Source of the DNA: Talinum fruticosum
Taxonomy: Eukaryota > Streptophyta > Magnoliopsida > Caryophyllales > Talinaceae
Direction: 5' to 3'
Assembly: GCA_021018815.1 (NCBI GenBank)
Contig: JAITYX010000004.1
Location: 6,514,001 to 6,578,000 of the forward strand
Length of the DNA: 64,000 nucleotides
Both the position numbers and the translations under genes were made by a program. Below the pieces are notes generated by a model. It was given only the letters and a program-made list of their open reading frames with translations. It did not search any database and was not told the origin of the DNA. Below, piece by piece: positions 11,621 through 25,053 of this stretch (position 1 is the first letter of the stretch; every line of letters begins with the position of its first letter).

Positions 11621-13180
11621 ATATGCCGCTCGGTAAGTTGGTAAGTTTAGTAACTTGCATGTCTTAAGCATATATGATCCGAATCGCATGTTATGAATGA
11701 ATAGTGAACTTACGTGTTTGTTGATGAATTAATGTGCAAAGTGAAACTAGGGGTTGAGTTTGGATTATTCATCTGGGCTCGTGGAGCACATGACCTCACC
11801 AACATTTTCAAGTACGAAGTTAAGACTCTCGGGAGTTGCTTTTGGCTTTTAGAAGAAGCGGACCAACGGATAGGACATCTCCGGACTTGTTAGGTGCTTT
11901 ATGTTTTCATGCTTGTAAAGATTGGTTGTATGTTTGACTGAATTTTTGACTATGCAAAGCAAAATTTTCTCTAAATTTAAATGCCATCTAATTACTATCA
12001 AGCACAGTAAAACTCACTAAAAGCTTATACTCATAAGAGCAACCCCTTTAATTGGCTTTTGCGACAAAATCACCACAAATAAATTGTATCATAATTAGCA
12101 ATACTTCCACATTATAGACAATGATAACTATTGTACTTTAACAGACAAATCTACAGCTAAACAAGAGAAACTTACACAAGACTAAAGTTCCATGACTTAT
12201 TTGATCCCAAAAAATGGACACTTATATTGAAAGAGCATACGTTCAGGTTACTGTCTTCCTCAACGCTGTCTTCCAAACCAGCGAGACAACCAAATGCTAT
12301 CAGAAGTTGCCTAGACAAGATCAAATGATTAGAAGGCTTGATGTTCAAACCCCATGTAATCTCACAAGTGGACAGGGTAACATAAGACAGAAGGTCAAGA
12401 AATTTACACATTCTATCCAACAGGTTATGTGCATATCAACAGAGTCTTCATATCCTAACCATTACGCTGGATTTGCTAACACATAACTAAATTGCTTTTG
12501 TATTAACAAGATCAATTAAAACGATTGACTAAAACTCCAAACAAATAGTGTCTGAAGGAAATTTAGAATGTTTTCGGAAACCATAAAGTATATTCAATGA
12601 TAATAATAATCCAGAATTAGTCAATAGCCAAGTACTCACCAATTGGATTGTCTACTGTAAATTAAGCAAATCAGCAATAAATAGAAGAAGCATTCATATC
12701 AAAACCGAAAACTCTTCTGAGCCAAATTCAAATCGAAAATAGTGTGGATAAAAAGAAGAGAAGCCTCAATCACTGAATTCTATAAGATATTATGCAAATT
12801 GATCAGTACAAACTGAGAAACAACGGAGAAGACGACAAGACGATGTCGACCGCATACATGCGCAACGGAGATGGACAAGTTCTTTCGCGTAGGGTTATGT
12901 TCGCTCATCTCATCTCCGTTAATGGAGGCAGCCAATGAACCATAACCAAACTCAGAAAAATCAAACAACACAAACCCGAAATCTAGCTGGCGGTCAGAAA
13001 GAGGTAGACTACGGCCAGGAAGCGCGGTGGTAGGTGGCGGCCAGGCGGTGCGGCTGTCAATGTAGCGTGAGAGAGGTAGAGAGAGAGAGACAGAGACAGA
13101 GAGACGGCGATCGGCGAATTGAGAGTGAGAGGAAGACTGCAAAGAGAGAGGGGGGTGGTTCGTTCCTTGGCTTAGCTTTT
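11621..13180. other. LTR-like relic and gene-like GA/CT-rich fragment, unassigned
   Basis: 11740-11960 (GGGCTCGTGGAGCACATGACC, then a block about 'accaacggataggacatctcc') resembles the central part of plant Ty3 LTRs, but no ends were found. 12780-13184 on the minus strand is an open frame of 134 codons that starts in low-complexity Ser/Leu codons made from a GA/CT tract. It reads like a 5'UTR plus first exon of a gene, possibly captured or truncated, but I recognise no family. No splice partner was found. Confidence 0.3.
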
Positions 13181-13181
13181 G

Positions 13182-14625
13182 CATAGTAAAAAAACAAGTT
13201 AATTATTTCTTCAAAATCCTATTGATTAACTTATTTAATCTTTTTCCCTAATGATTTTAAATCAAAGGATAAATTCAAATAATTAATTTTTATTTCTAAA
13301 ACCGTCCTATTAATTCTATGAACGACCACATTTTAAAAGTAATAACAACCATCTTTTTTGTTTATTGTTCAATGATGGTTAATTGATGAAATTAAACGAC
13401 AAAAAATTAATTCTGTCGTTATTAGTAACATTTAACAACTAAAATTAGTATTGGTCGTTAAAGGGTTGCCGTTAAAAGTCCAATTTCGAGCAATGAATGC
13501 AGTTCTTCTTCCTCTTCTGTTTTGCTTCAATTTCGGCTCCAAACCCTAGGGTTTTATCCAACAGCGCTGGATAGGGTACTACATAGAAAGAATTATGCAA
13601 AAATTAGAAGGTTTGGGTTGATTTAAAGCAAGAAGGTGACTTCTTAAAGTAGAATCAAACTAAATGAAAACTGTAAAATTAAGAATTGGGGAGATAGGAG
13701 AGAAAGGAGTGAATAATACAAAAAATCATAGACACCTATGAACTTGAGCGACTGGCAACAACAAAAACAATAGAATTAGCTTTCTGATGCCACTATTTAA
13801 CAACGAAATTGAGCGACTATGAAATTGACGGAATGATAGAGATGAGATTGAGAGATAATTATCCCCAATTCAGCGAAAATGAGAGCAATAACTGAACTAG
13901 ATGTTATCACCACAAACCCACAATCATTGAACTAATAACTGAGACGAAATTGAGAGATGCCAGAGCGGAGATGAGGGAGCCAAAGTAGAGACGAGGGATG
14001 CCACAATAGAGACGAGAGAGAAACTGAAACTAGGATGCCAGAGCAGAGAGGAAAACACGAGCCTAATTAACCGAGTTTATGCTAGAAAAATGGAATTTGT
14101 TTTCTTTGAGCTATCTTTTGTTTCCTTTTGTTTCTTTTTTTTTTTATAATGGAAATCGTTTGTTTTCTAATTGAATTAGTTTTCTTTGTTTTCTAAGTTT
14201 TACTTTTGAGATTGAGTGTTAGAAGATAACATAAATGCTTCAAATTTTATTTTTTAATTGTTATTTTATTTTTTTCCGCTATTGTCCTGCGGAACTAAAA
14301 CCAACATAATTTTTTTATATAATATTGTTGGTAATGTAATTCAATACCAACAGATAATTAGATGGTTGGTAATGTAATTCAATACCAACAGATAATTAGA
14401 TTGTTGGTAATGTAGTAATAATACCAACATATCAATTTTCATTTTTTGAGAATAATAATAATACCAACGAGATCCATTATTTGTGTTGCAATTATTTAGG
14501 CGCCAAAGTCTTCAAACTTTTATGCCAACAGATAGATGTATTTGTTGCAAATATTGTCTTTTACCAACGGACAATATAATCTATCACTAGATTTATGTTG
14601 CAATAAGTCACTTTTTTTTATAGTG
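13182..14625. mobile_element. CACTA-like non-autonomous element (right end clear, left end uncertain)
   Basis: The right end reads ..TTTTTTTTATAGTG at 14625. On the other strand this is CACTATAAAAAAAAGTGACT, a CACTA-type terminus. Inside it lie three 38-bp direct repeats (GTTGGTAATGTAATTCAATA.., starts 14327, 14365, 14403) and further TACCAACA/TGTTGGTA motifs up to 14600, the expected sub-terminal repeat pattern. A possible decayed left end (CATAGTAAAAAAACAAG) is at 13182. No transposase coding was seen. Confidence 0.4.
14327..14440. repeat. 38-bp tandem sub-terminal repeats (3 copies)
   Basis: GTTGGTAATGTA starts at 14327, 14365 and 14403. Each copy is followed by an inverted TACCAACA, so every unit can also fold. 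The third copy is diverged. Confidence 0.8.
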
Positions 14626-14639
14626 TGAGGTTCCAGTCG

Positions 14640-16860
14640 AGGTTGTGGCTGAGATTAAGGTTGAGGGTCTTCTTCCTCTTTGTCTTTTCTTGCGCCATTA
14701 GCATTGTTGTTCAGGGGTTTGGAGTATAAGATCAAGGATTTTAGATATTGATTCAATCCTTTTATCTTGGGCCTCAATTTTAGCTTTTATTTTTCAAGTA
14801 AACTCTTTGAACAAAGGTCATGATGGGGGTTTCGCTGAGGTTCGTCGGGCATTTTTTGAAGAGGGTTGTGTTTTGAAGCTGTCCGTGGGCGACATATCGG
14901 CGCTACCAATAAAGGTGTTAAATGTACTAGTATGGTATGTGTTAATGTGGGATGTATCGGCTTCGAACGTGTCGGTGTTGAAGTAAAATTCTTATTCCCT
15001 AGTCGCTTGGTGCCAAAATTTTCGATTTCGAAGGTTTCCCTATCCTATGTCCCAAAAGAGTAGGAGCTAAGGACTGCCTCATGGAAAATTTTAGGGGAGA
15101 AGGGACTTAAGTGCTCAACTAGTAGAAAAACTTATCCTAAAGAAAGAAAAATGATGTGCTCTTATTTTTATATGCACATAAGAATATGGACTAAAATAAA
15201 ATTCAAGAAGATGATCCTTACAAATGAATTGCATTTTTTGGCTTAGCATGTAAAAATGGACCAACCTAAGAATGGCAAAATGGACTTAATTGATTTTTAT
15301 TTGGCTGAATGCAAAAAAGATGGACCTACCTTAATTGAGATTATTTTTATTTGGCTAATTCAAACAAGTGGACTCATCCTAAATAAATAATTTCTACTTG
15401 ACTTCTGGATCTACTTTGGGTTCTTCAATTACCTTTTGTTTTTTTTTGGTGGTTCAGTTTTCCCCAACTTATGAGTCTTCGCTTCTTCCAATTTCTTTTC
15501 CTTTTATGTTCAAATTCTTGTTCCGATGTGTAATTATATGGTTCTTTAATTTTAGTTGAACTAGTACTACAATTGTTTGATCAAATGAGAAGATCATGTA
15601 TGCGTTCTTCAATTTTTTGCTCCTTCTTATCCATTACTACCAAGAGAGAGAAAAAGGAGGAAGTGGGTGACAATCAAAGTCTACACATTTTCTTAAATTG
15701 CTTTCCTGTTTTAATTGACTATTTGTTGTAAATTTCTATTGATTTTAAATGTTTGATAGATTGAAATCATAATTGAGTCTATGTTGTTGCAAATTGGATG
15801 CGAAATTACTTTGGCTTCAAATTATGGGTCCGTTGATTTTTCATCGCCTTCATTTAAAAGACCAAACTTTGTCTCGACTTAGAATCTCTCTCTTCCTTCC
15901 AAGAAATTTCTCTCTCCTAATTTAAAATATGCTTGCTTATAATTAAAAGTTTTAATTTTTGAAAATACTTTGATGAATCCCTTTATGGAAGAAGAAGATG
16001 AGGATACGAGACTTTAATTTTCAATGTTGGGATGACGAGATTAGTTGGTCAAGTGTGAGTTGAAGAAGAGCAGAAGATTTGAGGATTGAAACTTGAGACC
16101 TTCGATCCGACTTTAAAGAAAAGGACTCCAAAGTTAGAGGGAAGAAGGGAGAGAGACAGAGACAGAGAGATGGTAAGAGAGGCAGAGAGAAGTTAGGAAG
16201 AGAGAGAGAGAGAAAGAGAGTTGTGGAGAGAAAATATGGAGGTAGAGGAGGAGAGAGAGTGACAGGGAGAGTTCCGGAGGAAGAAGATGAAGGGAGGTAT
16301 AAGAGGAGAGAGAGTGGCAAGGAGAAATAAGGGAAGACTAGTAAAATGTGGGTGACATATAAAATGAAAAAATAAAGTGGTCAAACCTTCATCGCTAGAC
16401 ATATCGCCACCGATTCTTTTCACCCGTAATAGAGCAAGTGGGGCATAAAAATATTAGGGAAAAAGTTTGGGATGTTGCGGGGCTAATTAATATTTCAGGG
16501 TATTTCCATTAAAAGACTCCAAAGTTTAAGATTCTAAAATCCAATATTCCCACAAAAATACCTATAATGAAAAATTTTATCCTTTGACCTTATTTGGTCT
16601 TTGGCCCAACCTATTTCAATCCGAGTTTGGATTGATGAAGCACCCCTAGTTTTAAAGGGCTTATGTACATGACATAGTCATTTAGATGAGAATATCATAT
16701 AGTTGATTATAGATGACTCAAACCTATCTCTTTTAATTAATAGGTCACTATATAACTTTGTTAAATTAATTTGCTAGAGAGTTTGATCACAAGTGCCGTG
16801 GAGGTTTTCTAATACTTTATGTTCTAGTTTTGATTAAATTATTGTGGTAGTATTGGGTTA
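14640..16860. other. Gene-free stretch with degenerate repeats and a CT/GA tract
   Basis: 15100-15400 has loosely repeated 'aatggac..ttaattga..tttttatttggct' segments. 16140-16320 is a GA-rich tract (CT-rich on the minus strand) that yields two Ser/Leu-rich minus-strand ORFs, which look like composition artefacts. No protein family, RNA gene or defined transposon end was recognised. It is probably old transposon sequence. Confidence 0.4.
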
Positions 16861-16866
16861 TAAAAC

Positions 16867-19654
16867 CGTAACAACTCGACCCTAAAAGAAATATATTAAC
16901 CTAATACACTCGACTCATCATGAGCGCCTGCATCTTAATTTCTAAATAATTTCATATCATGTTATATGTATGTGTATCAAAATTATTTTTGCAGGACAAT
17001 GGATGGCTGATATTTTAAAAATTTACAATATAATTCACAAAATATTAATTCCAATATTAGTTCCTAACTTAAATCATAAATATTTTTATATAAATTCAAC
17101 TTTATATATATACGTACATATCTAATAACAATTAGCACAATTTAAATACAATTAACAAAATGTCCTATACCAATCTTTAGGAAATATCTTTACTAATAAC
17201 ACTAACCTTATTTAATTGTAACAATCAAATACCAAGTAAATAGTAATGACAATAGCAATAACCATAATATTAGCAATAACATAATAAAAATAATAATAAT
17301 ATGATGAAAATAATAAAAATAAATAATAATAACAATGCTGGTAATGATAATAAAAATAATAAATAAATAAAAATTAAGCTAAGATAATTATTGGGGTCAA
17401 ATAAAAGGTTGACACCCAATTTACACTAAGCATGCTTATCAAATTGACAAATTACCATACTTAACATGCACCATTAACAAATGTCAAGTAGAAATTAAGT
17501 TGATGGATAGCAAAGACATGCAGATTAGGATGGGAACTAATATAAATAAGAGGATTAAATCAGAAAAATCTACCCTAAAAACTACCCTAGCTCACTTTCT
17601 CTCCTCCCTCACCTTTCCCTTTCCCTACTTTGACCACCACTATAGCCACCCACTGGATTCTTCCACCATCCACCTCCAACCAGACTCGTCCCCCACATTG
17701 CACTATACCCGCCGCCATCTTCGGACCATCCCACCGGCCACCCTATCTTCGGAAAACACTTTTCAAAACCACCATAATCACCAAATTTTTACCACCATCT
17801 CTCATACTTATAGCATCTCCCTCATATCCGGCCACCCCGTATATCACCCACCAACATCACGACCGGCGGCCCAACACCGGCCGGTTCCACCGGCCATCCA
17901 TCTCCGGCCCATCTCGCCGCCCACCGGTCACCATGACGAAACCACCATTTTCAAACACCTTCAAACCTTCCAAATCCACCAAACCATCAAATAACTTTTT
18001 CTTTTTCCACCGCCCATGACCGGCCACCACCCGATGGCCAACCAACAACCAGATCCCGCCGCCACCTACGGATGCCGACTACAACCACCGATCATCGCCA
18101 TCTCAACCACCAAGCACACACTTTCTCTCTCTCTCATCCTTTTATGCCCTAAACACATCTTCCTTAAAACCCAGCCACCACCACCGCTGCCGAGCACCGT
18201 CATTGCCGTCGAGCACCGCCTCCGCCCCGGATGCCGCCCGCCACTGCTAGTTCCCACCAAGCAATCAACACAACCTTGGCCTCCATTCACTCTTTTTCTA
18301 GGTAAACCCTAACCCTAAATGACTATAATTTAAGCTTTAGCATTTGAATTAAATATTTTTCCTTTTTTAGATAAAGTCTAAAATTAGCAGAAAATATAGT
18401 TATGAAAATAAAATTTAAATTCTGCATGCATGATTTGGTTTGGAATAATTTTGTTAAGTATTTTTAAGAAGAAATAAAAATGACATAAAAAGGTTAATTA
18501 GTTCATTATAAAAGAATTCATGTTTGAATATGGATTTAGTTATAGCTTAAGTGATCAATTAGCTTTTACATCCATACTGAGTAAAAATTAGTAGTATTAG
18601 ACTCAATAGTAGTTCATAATAAAATGAGTTTGTATATTCATGGATAAGACAACTTATTACATAATTAGAAATAATAGAATAAAGCATGAACAAGTAATCA
18701 CATAAGCCTAAATCATGTTAATCATAATATAAAAAGATCATAATTAAAGGTATAAGTAAAGTTATTAGACTTAACCAAGAAATGTAATTTTTATTAATGA
18801 ATTTATTTTGTAAAACTCGTTTAAGGACCAGCAAATTGGTGTTCGTTCGGGTCCTGTACGAAATCATCAAAAACAAGTTCAAGCATCAGCACATTAGGTA
18901 CGTTCATCCGTTATACTTTTCAAGTTTTCATTCAAAAACAAGGCCGGTTATGGCCGCCATTAACAACCAACAAAGAATCATTTGCAAACAGTATTTTCCA
19001 TATAAAAGTGGACCCGCCCATCAGTACCATTATTTGGTATAATCAATTATTCAAAGTCGAGCCACACCTTAACCGTGCCGCAACCAACTAGACTTTCCGA
19101 TCGGTCTAGATGTGTACACATGGAGGGGAAACCCGATGATCGCAAGGGTAACCACACGGATAATCAATTAACAATCGTTTTAAGTTATTCTCTCTCCCTC
19201 ATTTATAAAATGAATTGAAATGCACGTGCTCAACCCCAAAATTTCTAACTTATATTTTACTACATAATAATGAACGTATTTAGTTTCGACTCACTTTGCG
19301 AACATATTTTCGTGTTTTATTTTAGGTAATTTTCAAAAGTATCAAGTTCTAAATACTCGGACATAGCGCTCATAGTGGTACCCTAGGGTTGGTGTTAGTA
19401 GTTAGGAGATGTTGTATGTCGGCCGAGCATTATGTTATTGTACAGTTTATAAATATTTACAATTTCAATTGTACCTTTTGTTTGTTGCCTGTCATTAACT
19501 TATATTTGAATTTTAACTTTATCGACCTAAGCCTTGCCCTCGTCCACGGACAAGGGTGGCGGTAGCGACTCCTCGACCTTCCTTTCCGATGCGCCAATAA
19601 TCGGATAGCGGCTTGTTTAATCTAAAATCGGTGATTACGGTATGGGGCGTTACA
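16867..19654 (+). mobile_element. Solo LTR, Ty3-type, 2788 bp, with 5-bp target duplication
   Basis: The left end CGTAACAACTCGACCC (16867) and right end GGGGCGTTACA (19654) are flanked on both sides by AAAAC (16862-16866 and 19655-19659), a perfect 5-bp target duplication. No internal coding region, primer-binding site or polypurine tract is present, so it is a solo LTR left after unequal recombination. The first base pair of the canonical TG has changed to CG. Pro/His-rich ORFs at 17500-18312 arise from C-rich LTR sequence and look non-coding. Strand follows the order of the ends. Confidence 0.75.
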
Positions 19655-20139
19655 AAAACTAGTAGTGTTTTGTATTAGAACTAGATTTAATCAGACTTAA
19701 AACTAAGGAAAAATAAGGAGATCTACTTGAGGTTATCTACTAATCTAGTTCATAGATCAATTAAGTTGCTTGTTGATAATAAATAGTATTTTTCATTAAA
19801 TTGCTTTGACAATTAGCTATAATTTCTCTAGTTGATTTCTTTAGTTTATCAATTTTATTCTTTAGGTGAAAATCTTTATTATCAAATATCGTTTATGCCC
19901 TCCAGAAAAAAAAAAAGAAAAAGAAAAGAAAAAAGAGTAGCCTTTTAGGCGTGTCTAGGTAACTTTTGATTAGTTAAATTTTGGGTCTTTGTTTGGTTTA
20001 TTTTCATATTAATCTTTCTATTCTATTTTTGCTAATTTTAATAGGTTTTTTAGAATTTAAGTTAAAATTAGTTTACTTTGATTTTTATGTTACTGTAGGA
20101 TTTAGATAGAGTCCTATTTTGTGTAATATAAGCTATCGG

Positions 20140-20890
20140 AGTACGGACCAAATATTCTCCAATCGAGAGCATCCGTATGTCTTTTGGTTTATGCTACAAA
20201 AGAAACTTCGTCATTATCGACAAGCTCACACGATTTATCTTGTCTTTTGATTGGATCCAATCAAGTACTTATTTGAGAAATTGATCCTACGAGCAAGATT
20301 GGCCACATGAGATGCTCCACTCTTTAAATTTGACATATGTTTCATCATTCAAAAGTTAGTTAACAAACCATTGCAAATAAATTAGTAGAGGCACTTCTAC
20401 TAGGGGATGAATATACGAGATAATTTCTTGATAAGCATCTCTGCAAGATCAAGGCTACGTGATGGAAGATGTACTTTCATGGTCCCTCAAATAGGAAGGG
20501 AAGTGGTATCAAGGTTTTGTTAGTGGACCCCGATAGGTTGCATATTCCTTTTGATCTAAAACTCATTGTTTTCACTACGAACAACACTCGTAGAGTATGA
20601 GGCTTGCACTTATGGTATTAAGGCTTCTTTAGCAACTTGGGCTAAGAACTTAATGGTTTATGGAACTTCAATCTCATTAGATCCCAAACTATTGGGCATG
20701 AAAGTTAAGATGAACGATTAAGAGAATACTAGGATTACCTTCAAAAACTAGTCTCTCAATTTGAGGAGATTGAATTCTAACAACTTAGATCGAGAACAAA
20801 ATAGCTTTACAGATGCTTTGGCCACCATGGCATATACTTTAAAGTGGGATCCTGAAGTCATGGTACAATTCATGAGAATTGAGTAATAAG
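20140..20890 (+). mobile_element. Ty3-gypsy (Tat/Athila-like) RNase H relic
   Basis: Broken frames carry LRHYRQAHTIYLV (about 20205-20245, the RT/RNase H connection), WKMYFHGPSNRKGSG (about 20465-20510, RNase H start), HIPFDLKL, TNNTRR, and QNSFTDALATMAY (about 20800-20840). The order is that of the RNase H domain of plant Ty3 polyproteins. Multiple stops show decay. It lies on the plus strand, opposite to the LTR that follows, so the two are separate insertions. Confidence 0.7.
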
Positions 20891-21034
20891 AATTAGTTTG
20901 GGGTGCAATAACATTAATCCAACTGTCAAGAAAGTGATGATGTAGGATTCATGAATATGTAGTAATATCTCTAGCATAAAGAATATCTTAGAAGATGTTC
21001 TAAGAAAGATCAGCTAGTAATCAGGCGCTTGGCT

Positions 21035-22656
21035 ACTTAGTTTACCATACATAAGGGTGTAGGAGCCATGACCCACAAAGTGAGATCACATTTACCAACG
21101 AATGTGGATGAGGCTTTTGATTTTTTAAGGGGTTGATTGACGATTTTAGGAATCATTTTATTTTCAAATGCAATTTTAGAATTCTTGAGATGTATTTTAA
21201 ATAGAAAAGGTAATTCAAGAATGGAATGTCGCAAAGCTCAACTGAACCAGACAGCCATGGATGCTTGAGCCAGGAGCTAAGCCCAACCAATGGTTTGGGT
21301 GTCGAGGATGGCCACCAAAACTATTAGCTGGAACCTACCATTTGGCCCGGATCGCCGAGGCAGTCCCAAACAAATGATTTGGACTGTCGATCAATTCCTA
21401 ATTTCTATCAAATTCTATAGTAAAAAGCTGGGGTGGAACTTCAAGAATTAAAATAAATTAAAAAGGAGTCGCTAGTCAATTTTGAAAGAAAAACTTACAA
21501 AAATAAAATACTTTCCTATTCCTTTGCGTTAACCAAAGGGACAACCGAAGGAGACAAAACTCAAAAGATTAGGAAATGTTTTAGAAGTGGACTTTATTGC
21601 TTGAAACCAATGTTTCAGATGTTTGGAAGCGAAGATACAAAATGAAGATAGACAGATCCTTATCCCGCTAGTCATAAAGGCGACCTCTACTAATTAAATA
21701 AGTGAGTAAAAATCTCATTTAAAGGAATCAAGCAATCAACATGCAAATATGAAAATAAAGGCAATCAAAACATGATTTAAAATAATATAGAAAGAAAATA
21801 AAGGAAAGTATTACATCGGGTGAGGTGAAAACTAAATGAAATTATAACTCAAAATCCACATTACAAAAGTAATAAACGATTGAATTAAATAAAGCATAAA
21901 ACAAAGTCCGGATGAGTGGAATCGTGCCCTTAGGTTGACCCACCTGCTAGGCTTGGATCTTTATCGAATTTTGCTAGATGGTAGGTTGGAGTGAACAAAA
22001 AAGATAAAAATGAAGGTTTTTTGTAAGATTTCGGAAAAGCAATTATGTAGTATGAGTGAGGGAGATTAGAAAAGAGAGAGTGGGAGAGAATTGTCGCGTA
22101 AATTACGTAGCGAATGGCTGAAACCCGTGTGTCAAATGAAGGGGCAAATGCTCTATTTATAGAAAAAATTAGGGTTTAAAAACCCTAATTTTCAGCCGAG
22201 TTAAACGGATAAGATGAGTCGAGATTTCGGAAATAGATAAACAAAAATACGAAAAAATAAAGCGATCAAAACGACACTATTTAGAGAGACCTAGAGGCTG
22301 GTGCTAGACCAAAACGACCATGCCTTGTGGTCTTAGGAAGCAAGTATGGCTTGGATAGCTTAAAGAATCAAAACAACGCATTTTTGCGAGTGTCGATTCG
22401 AAGCTAGGCTTAGGAGCTCGAACCTGGTTTGGACCAATCGAGACATTGGTTTATGGGGCGGTCTAGCCAAAGGAAACACACTTTGGACTATTTTTGGAGT
22501 TGCTTGGCTTATTTGTGGGCTACAATTGATTTTCCATTATGCTTTAGTCCGATCTCAACCCAAGCATGCAAATGAGACCGAGTTTTCATCATCGAGATGA
22601 CGAAATAAATGAAATAGATAAAACAAAAAAGGATAACATGTTTTAGGTGTCTATAA
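21035..22656 (-). mobile_element. LTR of a Ty3-type element (family also at 43215-44990 and 46515-48018)
   Basis: The stretch is collinear with 46515-48018. Shared blocks include GAGGCTTTTGATTTTT near the left edge, GCCGAGGCAGTCC, GTTGACCCACCTGC, CTCTATTTATAGAAA with TTAGGGTTTA, TTTAGTCCGATCTC, GCATGCAAATGA, and TGTCTATA at 22649-22656. On the minus strand the LTR would start TATAGACACC (canonical TGTAGACA). A TATA-like TATAAATAGAG lies on the minus strand near 22160. No polypurine tract is next to it, so it is a solo or truncated LTR. Boundaries are approximate. Confidence 0.65.
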
Positions 22657-22735
22657 AGGGTGCATTGTACCATAGAATTTTGATGTAGCACTTGAACTTT
22701 ATGTTCATTACTACAGAAAGGACTTTTAACGATAA

Positions 22736-22940
22736 ATCTTTAACGACAGTTATAACGAAAACCGTTGTAAAACCTGATGCAACGGAATTTTTGTAAAATA
22801 AGTGGTCTTTTAAGCATATATGATAACAGTTCATTGAAAGAACCATTGTCAAAGGTGGAAAGTCCACTTTTAACTACGGTTCCCTAAAAGAACCGTCGTC
22901 AAAGATGCATATATGATGACACGTCTTTCATTGAACCATA
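22736..22940. repeat. Left sub-terminal repeats of the CACTA element
   Basis: Repeated units of the type 'ttcattgaaagaaccattgt' and 'aaaagaaccgtcgtcaaag' occur in both orientations. They match the units at 41960-42230 and, more loosely, those at 29262-29640 and 63290-63726. In this superfamily such arrays are binding sites for the small transposon protein. Confidence 0.65.
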
Positions 22941-23602
22941 ATCAAGTCTTTAGAAGCAAAAAAACTCATGATCAGTCTGCCACCTTCGGTCTCACTCGTC
23001 ACTCTCACTTGTCACTCTCACTTGTCACTCTCATCTCACGCTGCTCACTCTCGTCGTTGTTGTTGCTCCCTCTCTCTCATTCTCGCCGGCCAGTATGTAA
23101 GTCATCTCTTCTCTCTTATTTTGTACTCTGCTAAATGAAATGTGTAAATGTGGCATGCTTTATGGTCGTCAAAGGTTCTTTGTACTCTCGTCATCAAAGG
23201 TTTAGGGTTTTAACAGGTAGCATGCTAAATAAGGTTTAGGGTTTTTGGGTTTCAACGGTGGCATGCTTGGTAAGAGTTTAGAAACTGGTATTTTTCGGTG
23301 TATTGAACTTTCTTTTATGGTCTATCCGAAAATAAAATGTGTTGCCATAAATTAGACGTGATTATGAATAAAACTAAACCATAGACTACATATAGTTGAA
23401 CTAAGCGTATAACTTTATTTCACCATATTTTTCCACATAAACATGAAAATGATATCAATTTCTAAAAATTTAAGAAGATTATTTTTAGATATGCATGCTA
23501 AAAATTGTAAATAAATGTGATCGTGGAAAGTGGAGTATTAAAAAAGAAAATATTATACATGTTTATTTTATCAAGATTTGTATAATTGCTTGCGAGTATA
23601 AA

Positions 23603-24785
23603 ATGGATCCTTCCCAAAGTATAGAAAAAATCAAGGGTACGAACAATGATGAACAAGGAGAAATTGGTCCGAAGTAGAGACGATCCAACTCTCCTTGCAC
23701 GGGTCCAATTTGACGAGCACGGAAATGTTGTAGGTGATCACGCAACTCGCTTTATGAGCTATGTTGGTGCGACAATCCGCACATACGTGAACATCAACTA
23801 TAGAAGTTGGGGCACAATCCTCGATTCCGTTAAGGACAACCTTTGGAATGATATTCGATTAAATGCACTACATCTCAACTTAGAGTTGAAACTTATTGTA
23901 AATGGTTAATATGTACTAATGCATGTCGCTCTTGTGTTTTAAAAACGTTCATCTTGGATGTTAAAGAATTTGATATCCCCTTAGTGAGACACAAGATCTT
24001 TATGTTGACGGTAGAAAAATTTAGAAACTTGAAGTCTCGAATTATCGCTATTTGGGTCTACCAAACAAGGGAGATAAAGGCACAAGGTAGACCATATGAG
24101 GTCTATAGCTTCATCATCGAGGAGGACTGGAGGGCGTTTGAAGCGTATGTCTCATCTCCGAGTATAAGGTAATTTATCATTTGTTATCGTTTTTCGATTT
24201 GTCTTATTTATCGATATGTTAGTTGTCTTAATTACTTGCATAGACACGAGGTGAAGCCAATCGGAAGAGGATTAAGAGTACTGTGTATCCCCATATGATG
24301 TCTCGTGGAATAGGTGAAGTTGGAGGATAAGTTGTACGGACGTAAGCTTGAACAACTTCAAAGCGCGCCCAGTGAAGGTTCCATCACGAGATACTTCGCA
24401 GCTCACTATCGAGAGGGATGAGTCTGTGGGTAGAAGGATGAAAGAAGAAATATTGAACCTTCAATACAACCAAAGGAGAATTTATTGTGCAGCAACTCAT
24501 GAATCTTTTGATTATTTCTTTTATTTATTTTGAGAATTTATCAGTTTTAATATATGAATTGCCAAATGATAATTTGCTTCCTTCTTACACGAGTCTCTAT
24601 AACGAGACATCGACTTCGAAGTCACGACACCACCGGGAGGAGGGATAAGCTAGCCTTGGCCCTAGAAAGAGATGGGCATCTCGGTCGTGTTCAAGCCGTT
24701 GGTGGGAGGATGGGGATAGTTGAGCACTTTAGGGATAGGAAGAAGTGCCCTGTGTCATCCACCCAAGCGGATATAGAGGCCTAAA
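23603..24785 (+). pseudogene. CACTA TNP/Ptta-type transposon protein, broken
   Basis: Translated pieces in shifting frames follow the order of plant 'transposase, Ptta/En/Spm' proteins: VQFDEHGNVVGDHATRF with SYVGATIRTYV and a Trp (23646-23830); VKDNLWNDI (23830-23860); a KFRNLKSRI / WVY block (23990-24065); RPYE..EEDWRAFEAYVSSPS (24090-24170); and ALERDGHLGRVQAVGG (24637-24700), the counterpart of the family's HxGRVRGxGG motif. Frame breaks and stops lie between blocks, some of which may be introns (GTAATT after 24170, GTAACC-poor). Family function is DNA binding at sub-terminal repeats during transposition. It is not expected to make a functional product. Confidence 0.6.
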
Positions 24786-25053
24786 TGCCCCAAATGCAGT
24801 CCCAAATGTCCCAAATGGCTGCACTGAGATGAAAGAGATGAGGGAACAGATGAGGGCAAAAATGAAGGCCTAGATGCATGCCCGGATGAATGAATGCATC
24901 ACGACATACTTCAACAACATGGGTATATCGCCACCCAACTTGGATGATTTACGTCCATTCTCACCCCGGATACCGGTGAGCGCGACGCGAGCTCACCCGT
25001 CGACCGGTTTGAGCTTATGGTGAACGTAATTCACATTTTGCTACCTAATTATA

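Noticed and set aside
16021..16423. Minus-strand Ser/Leu/Pro-rich ORFs
   Set aside because: They arise from a GA-rich tract, with no conserved motif and no gene context.
17500..18312. Pro/His/Thr-rich ORFs on both strands
   Set aside because: They lie inside the solo LTR and reflect its C-rich composition; frames on both strands are equally open.
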